A stretch of DNA of 64,000 nt from Bradyrhizobium sp. CSA207 (GCF_029051685.1 NZ_JAACFT010000020.1:62001-126000), one strand, 5' to 3'; shown: positions 24,552-34,047, counted from the first letter of the stretch. The notes: a model not told the origin generated them from the letters alone. Made by a program: numbers and translations.

Positions 24552-25490
24552 ATGCCCGAGCTGCGCCGGATGCTGCCCTCCTCAAACGCCCTGTTCGTCT
24601 TCGACGCAGCGGCGCGCAATGGCAGTTTCACGGCGGCAGCAGCCGAGCTCAACGTCACGCAGCCGGCGGTGAGCCGAATGCTCGGCCAGTTCGAGGAGTA
24701 CCTTGGCGTGCGCCTGTTCGACCGCAAAGCAGGACGCGCGGTGCTCACCGAGGAAGGCGAGCTGCTCTATCGGCGCGTGCTCGACGGATTTCGTAGCATC
24801 GAAAGCGGGTTGATCGAGATCGAGCGGCGCCGCAAGGGCACCGAGACGGTGACGCTGTCGGTCTCGTCCGCTTTCACCACGCACTGGCTCATGCCGCGCA
24901 TCGACAAGCTCCAGCGGCAATTTCCCCAGGTCGACCTGCGCTTCCAGCTCATCTCCGGCGCGCTGCGCGGGCCGGTGGAGAATGTCGATCTCGGCATGCG
25001 CTTCCGCGACCGCGACGAGCCGTCCGCCGGCGGCACGCTGGTGATGAAGGAAGTGATGCTACCGATGTGCAGCCCTGCGTATCTCGGCGAGAGCGAACCC
25101 GCGCAAGGCAACACCATCATCCGCCTCGCCGAGACGCCAGGCGACTGGGCCGCGGATTACCCGTCATTCCTCACCCGGCGCCGTGGTGCGGCCAAGGCGC
25201 TGAGCTTCACAGACTATGCCGTTGTGGTTCAGGCCGCGCTGCTCGGTCAGGGCATCGCGCTCGGCTGGTTGACGGTGACCTCGCACTGGCTATTGACTGG
25301 CGCGCTCGTGCCCGCATCCGACGCGCTCACCAGCACGCGCCGGATTTGCGAATTCCTGCCGCCGCGCAATCGGCCGATGCGGCCTGTCGCCGCCGAGATC
25401 CGCGATTGGATCATCGAACAGATGCAAAGCGAGCTCACCGCCATCGACCGCCTCCATCCGAAGCTCGGCTTGATATCGGCCTGCTATTGA
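24552..25490 (+). CDS. LysR-family regulator (GcvA-like) of module A
   Basis: A 312-residue activator/repressor. The N-terminal helix-turn-helix is typical: FVFDAAARNGSFTAAAAELN then VTQPAVSRMLGQFEEYLGVR. The effector domain follows with VTLSVSSAFTTHWLMPRI, the GcvA-subfamily form. It is divergently transcribed from the PotA-HAD-PuuB-PotD-PotB-PotC-like operon, the classic arrangement for an LTTR and its target, and a perfect inverted repeat lies between. The effector is presumably the amine or a catabolite (inference). No strong ribosome-binding site is visible before the ATG. Confidence 0.9.
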   Translation: MPELRRMLPSSNALFVFDAAARNGSFTAAAAELNVTQPAVSRMLGQFEEYLGVRLFDRKAGRAVLTEEGELLYRRVLDGFRSIESGLIEIERRRKGTETVTLSVSSAFTTHWLMPRIDKLQRQFPQVDLRFQLISGALRGPVENVDLGMRFRDRDEPSAGGTLVMKEVMLPMCSPAYLGESEPAQGNTIIRLAETPGDWAADYPSFLTRRRGAAKALSFTDYAVVVQAALLGQGIALGWLTVTSHWLLTGALVPASDALTSTRRICEFLPPRNRPMRPVAAEIRDWIIEQMQSELTAIDRLHPKLGLISACY

Positions 25491-25579
25491 TGTGATCGCG
25501 CGGATCGCACTGTAGCTGGGAGGGTGTAAACGTGACCCGGACCTCAACTTTTCAGTTGCTGAGCCATTCGTCCGCGACT

Positions 25580-26482
25580 TTAGCCAAGCGCTTGGCTTGC
25601 AAGCGCGTAAGTTACGGGTTGCCTTCCAGAGCGGACATTCGGATCCCGAAACTCGCCCCCGAGCGACATCGTCGTAACGCTGTCGAAAAATGCAAGGCCT
25701 GAGCTAGCCAAAAAAGAGCAGAACTCGCCATCGGCGAGGTGCGTGTCGAGCCTCAGAAACTCTCCTTCATGGGCGGCGACATGCGGCGCAATTACCACGA
25801 TCGCGTCCTTGTCGTGGGAGGCGACCACCGGTCCCACGACATGCCCGCGCCCGAACGGGCGACAGAGCGCGAAGGCCTCGAGACGACCACGCCGATAGAG
25901 CCCGAACCCCACGGATTGCGGAAGGAGAGCAGCAAGCAGCGCGAGGCGCGATGCCCCGAACGCTTGCGCATCGAGTTTGGCGATGGCCGCCAGATCCCTC
26001 TCGCCCAGGCGACGCAGCTCGGCTCCTTCGGGAGGGCGCGTCAGCTCGCCGGAGTGTTCCGCCTCGCCTTGACGCTGGAACACCGTTCGCTCGTTACGAA
26101 AGCCCAGCGAGAGATAGAGCTTGCGCGCTGCGCGCGTGGCATTGAGGCGGAGACTGCGTCCCTTGCACGCGGACAGAACATGCTTCATCAGCCACCGGGC
26201 CGTGCCGCGCGTCTGAACGCGGGGTGACGTGATGACCATGCCGACAGTGGCAAAATCCGGCCCGTAGGGAAACCACATGGCCGACCCCAGCAATCGTCCA
26301 ATTTCATCGTGAACCGCGATCCCGTGACCCATGTCACGCAGAAACTGCCAGTCCTCGGGCCGGTGCGGCCAGCCGACACCGATCGACAGGGTGTAAAGCT
26401 GTTCGAGCCCGACCGCATCGATGTCGATCGCGCGCGCATCAAAGGCATCGATCGTAAGTGAACTGGCCGTACGGGGTTTCAT
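25580..26482 (-). CDS. Two-domain GNAT N-acetyltransferase (YitH-like), copy 1
   Basis: A 300-residue acetyl-CoA-dependent acyltransferase candidate. The N-terminal GNAT domain has PHRPEDWQFLRDMGHGIAV, the acetyl-CoA loop region SPRVQTRGTARWLMKHV and LYLSLGFRNE. A second domain (about residues 150-300, FGRGHVVGPVVASHDKDA) fits the Acetyltransf_18/YitH type and ends ALASQALG. The protein at 34223-35065 is a paralogue along its whole length (PHRIEDWQ, FGRGEVIGPVVA, ALASQAFG). Start ATG at 26482 follows GAGGGAG. It lies convergent with the LysR gene and divergent from the hydroxyacid dehydrogenase operon. Acetylation of an amine substrate is possible; the acceptor is unknown. Confidence 0.82.
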   Translation of the reverse strand: MKPRTASSLTIDAFDARAIDIDAVGLEQLYTLSIGVGWPHRPEDWQFLRDMGHGIAVHDEIGRLLGSAMWFPYGPDFATVGMVITSPRVQTRGTARWLMKHVLSACKGRSLRLNATRAARKLYLSLGFRNERTVFQRQGEAEHSGELTRPPEGAELRRLGERDLAAIAKLDAQAFGASRLALLAALLPQSVGFGLYRRGRLEAFALCRPFGRGHVVGPVVASHDKDAIVVIAPHVAAHEGEFLRLDTHLADGEFCSFLASSGLAFFDSVTTMSLGGEFRDPNVRSGRQPVTYALASQALG

Positions 26483-26702
26483 GTCTCCCTCTGATCGGAC
26501 CTGACATCGACCGAATCCGCCACTCCGGGCTCCGGTCACGCTCAGCATAAACCGAGCCTCGCCGCAGATTACATTTCAGAATTGCCGTCCAACGAAACAA
26601 TCCACCAAATCGCGATCGCATTCGGCACCGGATCGACGCTCGGTCCGATAACATAGTTCAACCCGGCAAGCTCGCCGTTCTCAGTGCGATCGAACTCGAA
26701 AA

Positions 26703-27626
26703 ATGACATTTCTCTTCAATTCCGACGCACAGCGCGGGGCCGTTTTTCGTGAAGCCTTCGCTCGCAAACTCCCGCACCTGCGCTTTGCGATCGGTCCGGC
26801 CACCGTCGATCCCGGCGACGTGCGCTATATCATCAGTTGGACCGTACCGGAGGCTCTCGAACGCTATCGCAACCTTGAGATCCTGTTTTCAGTCGGGGCC
26901 GGCATCGATCAATTTCCGCTCAAGGTGATCCCGCCCGAGGTGAAGGTGGTCCGGATGGTGGAGGATGGCATCATCCGGATGATGCAGGAGTATGTCACCC
27001 TCGCGGTGCTTGCGCTCCACCGCAACCTTCCTGCCTATGTTGATTTGCAGCGGCAACGCGAGTGGCGGGCATTGCCCCAGAAGCAGGCTGCCGAGCGCCG
27101 GGTCGGGCTGCTCGGGCTTGGCGTGCTCGGCCGCGCCGTGCTGGAAAGCCTGAAGCCCTTCGGCTTTCGCTTGAGCGGCTGGAGTCGATCGGACAAGGTG
27201 ATCGACGGCGTTACAACCTATTGCGGGCAAGCCGGTCTCGGCCAAATACTCGCTGAAACCGACATCCTCGTCTGTCTGCTGCCGCTCACCAAGGCCACGC
27301 ACGGGATTCTGAATCGCGAGCTCTTTGCGCAGTTGCCGAGAGGCGCAGCCCTCGTCCATGCAGGTCGCGGCGGCCAGCTCGATCACCTCGCACTTCTGGC
27401 TGCTCTGGATGCCGGCGAGCTCGCCGGCGCCGTCATCGATGTCACCGAACCGGAGCCGCTGCCTGCCGATCATGCCTTCTGGGCTCATCCGAAACTGCTG
27501 CTGACCCCGCATGTGGCAAGCGCAACCCAGGCGGACACCGCCGCGCGCGCGGTCATCGACAACATCAAGCGATATGAAGCGGGCCTCGATCTCAATGGGC
27601 TCGTGGATCGGACACGCGGTTACTGA
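26703..27626 (+). CDS. D-2-hydroxyacid dehydrogenase (glyoxylate/hydroxypyruvate reductase A type)
   Basis: A 307-residue NAD(P)-dependent reductase of 2-keto acids such as glyoxylate and hydroxypyruvate. Cofactor motif GLLGLGVLGRAVLESL at about residue 134, catalytic Arg in LVHAGRGGQLDH, Glu in DVTEPEPLP and His in LLTPHVAS. The length equals GhrA of E. coli. First gene of a rightward operon with cupin, aldehyde dehydrogenase, tartrate-dehydrogenase-like and succinate-semialdehyde dehydrogenase genes. The product may dispose of a 2-keto acid formed by transamination or deamination. No clear ribosome-binding site precedes the ATG. Confidence 0.88.
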   Translation: MTFLFNSDAQRGAVFREAFARKLPHLRFAIGPATVDPGDVRYIISWTVPEALERYRNLEILFSVGAGIDQFPLKVIPPEVKVVRMVEDGIIRMMQEYVTLAVLALHRNLPAYVDLQRQREWRALPQKQAAERRVGLLGLGVLGRAVLESLKPFGFRLSGWSRSDKVIDGVTTYCGQAGLGQILAETDILVCLLPLTKATHGILNRELFAQLPRGAALVHAGRGGQLDHLALLAALDAGELAGAVIDVTEPEPLPADHAFWAHPKLLLTPHVASATQADTAARAVIDNIKRYEAGLDLNGLVDRTRGY

Positions 27627-27636
27627 GGAGCCCAAA

Positions 27637-27984
27637 TTGCTGCTAAAACTGATCGATCCCAACCCGAGCTTCACCCCGAAAGAATCCGGCCCGATGCCGG
27701 ATCGGCTCATTGCCGGCACGCCCCACTACAAGACCTGGGCGCAAGACGTCGCCAAAGGTGAACTCGTGCATACCGGCGTATGGGAAGCGACGCCGGGCGA
27801 AACACGCTCCATCAAGGGAGAGACCTTCGAGTTCTGTCACATCCTCGCCGGCACGATCGAGATCACACCGGATGGCGGCCAACCGCTCACGTTCAGGGCT
27901 GGCGACAGCTTCGTCATGAAGCCCGGATTTACGGGCGTGTGGAAGACCATCGAGACCGTCCACAAGATCTACGTCACGGTATAA
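27637..27984 (+). CDS. Small cupin (DUF861/Cupin_3) protein
   Basis: A 115-residue single-domain beta-barrel. Seen: GVWEATPGETRSIKGETFEF, CHILAGTIEIT, GDSFVMKPGFTGVWKTIETV and a terminal KIYVTV, which together are the Cupin_3 pattern. The start is TTG at 27637, eight bases after GAGGAG, since no in-frame ATG fits the family. It lies 10 bp after the hydroxyacid dehydrogenase, and its TAATG stop overlaps the next start. Cupin_3 proteins often accompany ureidoglycolate or amine oxidation enzymes; the reaction is unassigned. Confidence 0.8.
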   Translation: MLLKLIDPNPSFTPKESGPMPDRLIAGTPHYKTWAQDVAKGELVHTGVWEATPGETRSIKGETFEFCHILAGTIEITPDGGQPLTFRAGDSFVMKPGFTGVWKTIETVHKIYVTV

Positions 27985-29459
27985 TGAGCCTGAGCTTCGA
28001 TCCCGATCAGATTTCGCTGCCGATCGGCCACTTCATCGGCGATCGGCTGCTGGAGACTTCCGGCCTGCTTGCGCTGCACCGGCCTTCGGATGGCTCGTTC
28101 TACGCCGAATGTCCCGTCGCCCCGGAGGAGATCGTGGACGAGGCGGTTCAAACCGCCAGGAAGGCTCTGAAGACAAGTAACTGGGGAGGCGTGCGGCCGC
28201 GCGAACGAGCCAATGTCCTTAAGCGCTGGGCCGATCTCATAGAGCGCGAAGCCGACACGCTCGCAAAAATCGAGGCGGTTTCATCCACCCGCCCGGTCGG
28301 TCAGCTCGTTGCGGGAGACATCGCGATCACCGCGGAGCAAATCCGCTTCTTCGCCGAATTCGCCGATAAGGAGGGCGGCGACCTGGTGCCCACCGACGAC
28401 GAGCATCTCGGCATGATCATGACCGAGCCCTACGGCGTCGTCGGCGCCATCACGCCCTGGAATTTTCCGGTATCCATGGCAGGCTGGAAGCTTGGGCCGG
28501 CGCTTGCTGCGGGCAATGCCGTCGTGCTGAAGCCGTCCGAATTGACGCCATTCTCCTCCGTCTTTCTGGCTCAATTGGCGGTCAAGGCCGGCCTGCCTCC
28601 CGGACTCATCAACGTCGTGCTCGGAGACGGACCGACGACCGGCACCGCCATTACCGGGCATCCCGATGTGGCCAAGGTGAGCTTCACCGGATCGACCGGC
28701 GCGGGAGCTGCGATCATGGCCAACATCGCGCGTACCGGCATCAAGCCAATGACACTCGAACTCGGCGGCAAGAGCCCACAGATCGTGTTTGCGGACGCCG
28801 ATCTCGATCAGGCTGCCGCGGCGATTGCCGGCGGCATCCTCGCCAATGCAGGTCAAGCTTGTGTCGCCGGAGCGCGGCTGATAGCGCACGCCTTCGTGGG
28901 CGAACCGCTCGTTGAGGCCATCCTCGCTCGCATGAAAGCCGTTCGCGCGGGTCCGACCTGGGATGCCGCAACCACCTACTCGCCGATCATTTCCGAGAGA
29001 CAGCGCACGCGGATTCACACGATCGTGCGAGCAGCCTGTGCGAGAGGCGCCGAGTGCCTGGCGGGCGGCGAGCCGATGGAAGGCAAAGGCTATTTCTATG
29101 CACCGACGCTTCTTGCAAAGGTGGATCAATCTTCTCCTGCCATCAGCGAAGAGATCTTCGGGCCGGTGCTGACGCTTCAGACATTCACCACCGAGGAAGA
29201 AGCCTTAAGATTTGCCGACCACCCGACCTACGGTCTTGCCGCCGGACTTTTCACCCGCGATGTCTCACGCGTGATGCGGATCACGCGCGCGCTCCCCGCG
29301 GGCACGATGTGGGTCAACCGCTATGGTCGATCGCGTGATCACATCCTGCCGACCGGAGGCTACAAACGCTCCGGCATCGGCAAGGATCTCGGTCGAGAGG
29401 CATATCACGCCAACCGCCGCTCGAAGAGCGTGCTAATCCATGTCGAGGGGCTTTCATGA
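27984..29459 (+). CDS. NAD(P)-dependent aldehyde dehydrogenase
   Basis: A 491-residue ALDH. ITPWNFPVSM (oxyanion Asn), SFTGSTGAGAAI (cofactor loop), ELGGKSPQ (general base Glu) and GQACVAGARL (catalytic Cys) are all present. The start overlaps the cupin stop (TAATG); an upstream in-frame extension is only a shadow of the cupin gene. The stop overlaps the next gene (ATGA). Family members oxidise aminoaldehydes and betaine aldehyde, fitting the amine oxidases nearby. Note SSTRPVGQ in place of the commoner DNGKP stretch, which may mark a distinct specificity. Confidence 0.92.
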   Translation: MSLSFDPDQISLPIGHFIGDRLLETSGLLALHRPSDGSFYAECPVAPEEIVDEAVQTARKALKTSNWGGVRPRERANVLKRWADLIEREADTLAKIEAVSSTRPVGQLVAGDIAITAEQIRFFAEFADKEGGDLVPTDDEHLGMIMTEPYGVVGAITPWNFPVSMAGWKLGPALAAGNAVVLKPSELTPFSSVFLAQLAVKAGLPPGLINVVLGDGPTTGTAITGHPDVAKVSFTGSTGAGAAIMANIARTGIKPMTLELGGKSPQIVFADADLDQAAAAIAGGILANAGQACVAGARLIAHAFVGEPLVEAILARMKAVRAGPTWDAATTYSPIISERQRTRIHTIVRAACARGAECLAGGEPMEGKGYFYAPTLLAKVDQSSPAISEEIFGPVLTLQTFTTEEEALRFADHPTYGLAAGLFTRDVSRVMRITRALPAGTMWVNRYGRSRDHILPTGGYKRSGIGKDLGREAYHANRRSKSVLIHVEGLS

Positions 29460-30499
29460 AGACATACGCTATCGCACTCATTCCCGGCGACGGCATTGGA
29501 CCCGACGTGACAGAAGCCGCATGGGCCGTGATCGAGGCCGCCGGCAAGGGTTCAGGCTTTGCGCTCAATGGCACGAGATTTCCCTGGTCCTGCGCCTTCC
29601 ATAAAGAAACAGGCGCGATGATGCCTGCTGACGGCATCAAGACGCTGGAGAAATTCGACGCCATCCTGCTCGGCGCAGTCGGCTGGCCGGCGGAGGTGCC
29701 CGATGCCCTGTCGCTGCACGGTCTCCTGCTGCCGATTCGCAAGGGGTTTACGCAGTACGCCAATGTTCGGCCGCACCGCCTGCTCCCGGGCATCGACGGC
29801 CCATTGAAGAGAACCGAGTTCGACATCCTTTGCATCCGCGAGAACACCGAGGGCGAATATTCGGGCGCCGGTGGACGCGTGCATCAGGGCACCTCCGATG
29901 AAGTGGCGGTCGAGACCGCTGTGTTTACGCGCACCGGCGTGGAACGGATTTTGCGATTCGGATTCGATCAGGCGCGCAAGCGACGCGGAAAGCTCGTTTC
30001 GGTTACCAAGTCGAATGCCCAAAAACACTCGATGGTCTTCTGGGACGAGGTGACACAACTTGTTGCCACCGACTATCCGGATGTCGAAACCACGAGCTAC
30101 CACGTGGATGCGCTCGCCGCCCGGATGGTCATGGCGCCGGAGAGCCTCGATGTCGTCGTCGCCTCCAACCTCTTTGGTGACATCCTGACGGATCTCGGCG
30201 CCGCTATCCAGGGCGGACTCGGCTTTGCGGCCTCCGCCAACGTCAATCCCGACCGCAGCGCTCCTTCGATGTTCGAACCCGTTCACGGCTCAGCGCCCGA
30301 TATCGCCCATCTCGGCATTGCCAACCCGATCGCGGCCATCTGGTCCGGCGCGATGATGCTCGAGCATCTTGGCGAGGCCGATGCCGCAGCACGCGTCATG
30401 GCAGCGCTGGAGGCCACGACGTCCCGTGGCATCGGTACGATTCCAGGCAAAGAGCGCACCGGGGCAATCACCGCAGCCGTGCTTTCCCATCTTTCCTAA
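29456..30499 (+). CDS. Isocitrate/isopropylmalate-family dehydrogenase, tartrate-dehydrogenase type
   Basis: A 347-residue metal- and NAD-dependent beta-decarboxylating dehydrogenase. ALIPGDGIGPDVT (N-terminus), CIRENTEGEYSGAGGRVHQG, which is the tartrate/D-malate branch form, the Lys of TKSNAQKHSM, and NLFGDILTDLGAAIQGGLG (metal-binding Asp) are visible. Overlaps the aldehyde dehydrogenase by four bases. Could act on D-malate, tartrate or a hydroxylated intermediate of the amine pathway; sequence cannot decide. Confidence 0.88.
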   Translation: MKTYAIALIPGDGIGPDVTEAAWAVIEAAGKGSGFALNGTRFPWSCAFHKETGAMMPADGIKTLEKFDAILLGAVGWPAEVPDALSLHGLLLPIRKGFTQYANVRPHRLLPGIDGPLKRTEFDILCIRENTEGEYSGAGGRVHQGTSDEVAVETAVFTRTGVERILRFGFDQARKRRGKLVSVTKSNAQKHSMVFWDEVTQLVATDYPDVETTSYHVDALAARMVMAPESLDVVVASNLFGDILTDLGAAIQGGLGFAASANVNPDRSAPSMFEPVHGSAPDIAHLGIANPIAAIWSGAMMLEHLGEADAAARVMAALEATTSRGIGTIPGKERTGAITAAVLSHLS

Positions 30500-30516
30500 C
30501 CGACAAGGATCAACAG

Positions 30517-31974
30517 ATGCAGAACCTCAATGACAAAGGGCTCTTCCGCCAGCAGGGGCTGATCGGTGGCCAGTGGCTGGGGGCACTTTCGGGAGCAACG
30601 ATCGATGTGATCGATCCGGCGACCCAGGACATTCTCGGCACCGTACCGAATATGGGGCGGGACGACACGCGCGCCGCTATTGCCGCTGCCGCCAAGGCTT
30701 ACACCACCTGGCGTGCGAAGACCAACGCCGAGCGCGCAATGCTTCTGGAAGCCTGGCATGGACTCATGATCGCGCATCTTGACGACTTGGCACGCATTCT
30801 GACGCTCGAACAGGGCAAGCCGTTGGAGGAGTCCAAGGGGGAGATCCGTTACGGGGCCTCCTTCGTCAAATGGTTCGCGGAGGAAGCCCGGCGTATCGGC
30901 GGCACGACGATCCCCTCGCCAACGCCCGACCGGCGCATCGTAGTTCTCAAGGAGCCGGTGGGCGTGTGCGCAATCATCACGCCCTGGAATTTCCCGAATG
31001 CCATGATCACACGCAAGGTGGCGCCCGCGCTCGCGGCGGGGTGCACGGTTGTGATCAAACCGTCCGACTTCACGCCCCATTCGGCTCTCGCTCTCGCGGT
31101 TCTGGCCGAGCGCGCCGGTATTCCCGCGGGCGTGATCAATGTCGTCACCGGCCTGCCGACCGAGATCGGCGCGGAGATTATTGCCAACGAAACCGTGCGC
31201 AAGATCTCGTTCACGGGCTCGACTCGCGTCGGCTCGCTGCTCATGCGCGGTGCCGCGGATAGCGTCAAGCGCGTGAGCCTCGAACTCGGCGGAAATGCCC
31301 CCTTCATCGTATTCGACGATGCTGATCTCGACCTCGCGGTCGAGGGAGCGATCATGTCGAAGTTCCGCAATGGCGGCCAGACCTGCGTTTGCGCCAATCG
31401 GATCCTCGTGCAGGCCGGCGTCTATGATGCGTTCGCGAACAAGCTTGTCGTCCGCGTCGAGAGAATGAAGGTGGGACCAGGCCTCGAGCCGGGTGTGGCG
31501 ATCGGACCGATGATCAACGAGGCGGCGATCAGCAAGATCAACCGCCATGTCGCCGACGCACTGTCCAAGGGCGCCCGTCTCGCCGCCCAGCCGGTGAGGC
31601 TGCCCAAAGGGCCGCAATTTACCGCACCGATCGTCCTGACGGAGGCGACCACCGAGATGGTGCTGGCGCACGAAGAAACATTTGGTCCAGTCGCGCCGCT
31701 CTTCCGTTTCGAGACCGACGAGCAGGCGATTGCCATCGCAAATGCGACGCCGTTCGGACTTGCCGCCTATTTCTATACCAGAGACCTGAAGCGCTCCTGG
31801 CGCGTCGCAGAGGCGCTCGAGGCCGGCATGATCGGCCTCAACACCGGCATGGTATCGACGGAGGTGGCTCCATTCGGCGGCATCAAACAATCCGGCTTGG
31901 GGCGCGAAGGAGCGCAGGTCGGCATCGAGGAATACCTCGAAATGAAGACCTTCCATATCGGTGGGTTGGGCTAA
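30517..31974 (+). CDS. gabD: Succinate-semialdehyde dehydrogenase (GabD-like)
   Basis: A 485-residue aldehyde dehydrogenase that converts succinate semialdehyde to succinate, the last step of GABA/putrescine breakdown. The match to GabD is strong: EQGKPLEESKGEI, ITPWNFPNAMITRKVAPAL, SFTGSTRVGSLLM, ELGGNAPFIVFDDADLD and GGQTCVCANRI with catalytic Cys, ending TEVAPFGGIKQSGLGREG. Starts 17 bp after the tartrate-type dehydrogenase; last gene of the operon that begins at 26703. It points to a C4 aminobutyrate or similar semialdehyde as an intermediate. Confidence 0.93.
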   Translation: MQNLNDKGLFRQQGLIGGQWLGALSGATIDVIDPATQDILGTVPNMGRDDTRAAIAAAAKAYTTWRAKTNAERAMLLEAWHGLMIAHLDDLARILTLEQGKPLEESKGEIRYGASFVKWFAEEARRIGGTTIPSPTPDRRIVVLKEPVGVCAIITPWNFPNAMITRKVAPALAAGCTVVIKPSDFTPHSALALAVLAERAGIPAGVINVVTGLPTEIGAEIIANETVRKISFTGSTRVGSLLMRGAADSVKRVSLELGGNAPFIVFDDADLDLAVEGAIMSKFRNGGQTCVCANRILVQAGVYDAFANKLVVRVERMKVGPGLEPGVAIGPMINEAAISKINRHVADALSKGARLAAQPVRLPKGPQFTAPIVLTEATTEMVLAHEETFGPVAPLFRFETDEQAIAIANATPFGLAAYFYTRDLKRSWRVAEALEAGMIGLNTGMVSTEVAPFGGIKQSGLGREGAQVGIEEYLEMKTFHIGGLG

Positions 31975-32087
31975 GCAGGGGGGCGCATGCCTGCGCTCTC
32001 TCGCGCGTCCAGGCAGCCGCTCAAGACAGATCGGCGCGCAATGCTCCGCGCTCCCGCCTCAGGAGAGCGCGCGATCGTCCGTTCGGA

Positions 32088-33362
32088 CTACTGAACGCGA
32101 TCGAGCGCCTTGTAATACATTCCCACCAGCGGCAGGAACCACGGTTTGCCGAAATGGCCGGGCACCGCGGGCCAGTCGAGGCCCTTCATCGGGTTCTGAT
32201 CTTCGCGTCCGAGCATCGCGTCGGCGATGGTCATTCCGAGATGAGTGGAGAGCTGCGCACCGTGGCCGGAATAGCCCATCGCATACCACAGCCCGTCCTG
32301 ATAGCCGGCGCGTGGATAGCGATCACTGGTCATGTCGACGAGCCCGCCCCAGCAATAGTCGATCGGTATGCCGGCGAGTTGCGGAAACGTTCGGGTGAGA
32401 CTGTCGACCAGCACGGCGCCGCTCTTTGCGTCGGAACGCTGATCGGACGTCGCCGAGAAGCGCGCACGTCCGCCGAAGATCAGGCGATTATCGGGTGCCA
32501 GCCGAAAATAATTGCCGACGTTCATCGAAGTGACACAAGTGCGGTTGCCTGGCATGGTGGCGGCGATTTCGGCCGTGTCCAGCGGCCGGGTCGCGATGAT
32601 GAAGCTGCCGACGGTGACGATGCGGCGACGGAAGTAGCGAAAATTCGGTGTGGTGTACGCGCCTGTCGCCAGTAGTACCTGATCGGCAGTGATGCTGCCA
32701 CGGGGCGTCGCCAAGCGATGGCGCGAACCTTCCCGCGCCTGCGCAATGACCGGTGCTTTCTCGAAGATGGTCGCACCGCGACGTTTGGCCGCCTCGGCCA
32801 ATCCGACGCCGTAGCGCCCCATATGCATCATGGCGCTCTTCTTCGAGAGCATCGCGCCAAAGAAGGGAGAGCCGATTTCCGAGCTTAGATCCTGAGCGGA
32901 CAGCAACGCGGTCTCCGGATCAACCTCGCGATGGACCGCTTCGAAATTGAGCGCCATGGCATCGAAGTGCTTGGGTTTGGACGCGAGCTTGAGCTTCCCC
33001 GCCCGGCGGAAATTGCAGTCGATGCCCTCCTCCGCGATCAGCGCCTCGAGCGTGTCGATTGAGGCATCGAGCGCGCGGTAAAGCGCGATGGCTCGCTCCT
33101 TTCCCAATTCCGCCTTGGCGGAAAGATAACTATGAGCCAGACCGTTGTTGAGATGTCCGCCGTTCCGGCCCGATGCTCCGCTATTCACCCGGTCCGCTTC
33201 GAGAACGACGACTCTTGCTCCCGCTTTCGCGAGCTGGCGCGCAGCCCCCAAGCCGGTGAAGCCGCCACCGATCACCGCGACGTCATAGAGCCCCTCGACG
33301 GATCCAGTATCCCCGCCGCCGAAGCTTGGTGCGGTATCGTGCCAGTAGGAAACGTATTTCAC
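32088..33362 (-). CDS. FAD-dependent amine oxidoreductase (PuuB/OrdL-like), module B
   Basis: A 424-residue flavoprotein, close in length to PuuB (426). FAD motif DVAVIGGGFTGLGAARQLA, then VNSGASGRNGGHLNNGL, FGGRARFSATSD and AMGYSGHGAQLSTHLG near the C-terminus. Starts at a GTG (33362) with GGGA before it; no ATG fits, and the HAD gene ends 16 bp upstream. Paralogue of the module A oxidase with the same neighbour (HAD). It would deaminate an amine to an aldehyde for the aldehyde dehydrogenases next door, with O2 or another acceptor. The exact substrate is unknown. Confidence 0.87.
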   Translation of the reverse strand: MKYVSYWHDTAPSFGGGDTGSVEGLYDVAVIGGGFTGLGAARQLAKAGARVVVLEADRVNSGASGRNGGHLNNGLAHSYLSAKAELGKERAIALYRALDASIDTLEALIAEEGIDCNFRRAGKLKLASKPKHFDAMALNFEAVHREVDPETALLSAQDLSSEIGSPFFGAMLSKKSAMMHMGRYGVGLAEAAKRRGATIFEKAPVIAQAREGSRHRLATPRGSITADQVLLATGAYTTPNFRYFRRRIVTVGSFIIATRPLDTAEIAATMPGNRTCVTSMNVGNYFRLAPDNRLIFGGRARFSATSDQRSDAKSGAVLVDSLTRTFPQLAGIPIDYCWGGLVDMTSDRYPRAGYQDGLWYAMGYSGHGAQLSTHLGMTIADAMLGREDQNPMKGLDWPAVPGHFGKPWFLPLVGMYYKALDRVQ

Positions 33363-33378
33363 CGCAGATCCCGACCGC

Positions 33379-34047
33379 TCAGAGCCCGAACACGCTTGGC
33401 AAGCCCCCGATATCCTTGATCTCAACGTAGCCGTAGTAGGGGTTGGCGGGCTCGTGCCCCCGGTTGACCCATACCTTGTTCTTGATACCGAGGTCATGAG
33501 CCGTCATCAGGTCGTAGCGAAAGGACGAGGAGCAGTGCACCACGTCTTCCGGCCCGCAGCCCAGCGTATCGAACATGAATTCAAAGCCCTTCATGCGAGG
33601 CTTATAGGATCGAGCCTGTTCAGCCGTGAGTGCGGCATGAAAAGGCGCCCCAAGCTTCGCCACGTTGGAAGGCAGTTGCGCATTCATGGCGTTCGAGAGG
33701 ATGACGAGCGGAATCTCCTTGGCGACCTTGGCAAGGCCGACAGGAACGTCCGGATGCGGCCCCCAGCTCGGCACGCGATCATACACCATCTGCGCATGCT
33801 CGGCCTTGAAGGCGACGCTATTGCGCTTGCAGGCCCGCTCCAGCGCATTGTGGATCACGTCGGCATAGGGTTTCCAGTCGCCGAGAATCTCGTCGAGCCG
33901 ATACGCCGCGAAATCCCGGACGAGTGCGGCCATCTGCGGTTCGGGTAGACGGGCGCGATACAGATCCTGCGCCGCTTCTGCCATCTGGAAGTTCGTCAGC
34001 GTGCCGTAGCAATCGAAGGTCACGTATTTCGGGCGAAACTGGCTCAT
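33379..34047 (-). CDS. HAD-superfamily hydrolase, module B
   Basis: A 222-residue protein with HAD motif I VTFDCYGTLTNF, motif II ILSNAMNAQLPSN, motif III SYKPRMKGFEF and motif IV HCSSSFRYDLMTAHDLG. As in module A, the SSNAWD dehalogenase motif is altered (SSSFRYD), so the common label haloacid dehalogenase is not well supported. Start at 34047 or the ATG just before (34050); AGGA precedes both. Upstream codons of the open frame run through the GNAT leader and are not coding. It precedes the FAD oxidase by 16 bp. Confidence 0.82.
   Translation of the reverse strand: MSQFRPKYVTFDCYGTLTNFQMAEAAQDLYRARLPEPQMAALVRDFAAYRLDEILGDWKPYADVIHNALERACKRNSVAFKAEHAQMVYDRVPSWGPHPDVPVGLAKVAKEIPLVILSNAMNAQLPSNVAKLGAPFHAALTAEQARSYKPRMKGFEFMFDTLGCGPEDVVHCSSSFRYDLMTAHDLGIKNKVWVNRGHEPANPYYGYVEIKDIGGLPSVFGL

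Noticed and set aside
30496..31956. Long leftward open frame over gabD
   Set aside because: It mirrors the GabD-like gene exactly and encodes no recognisable domain.
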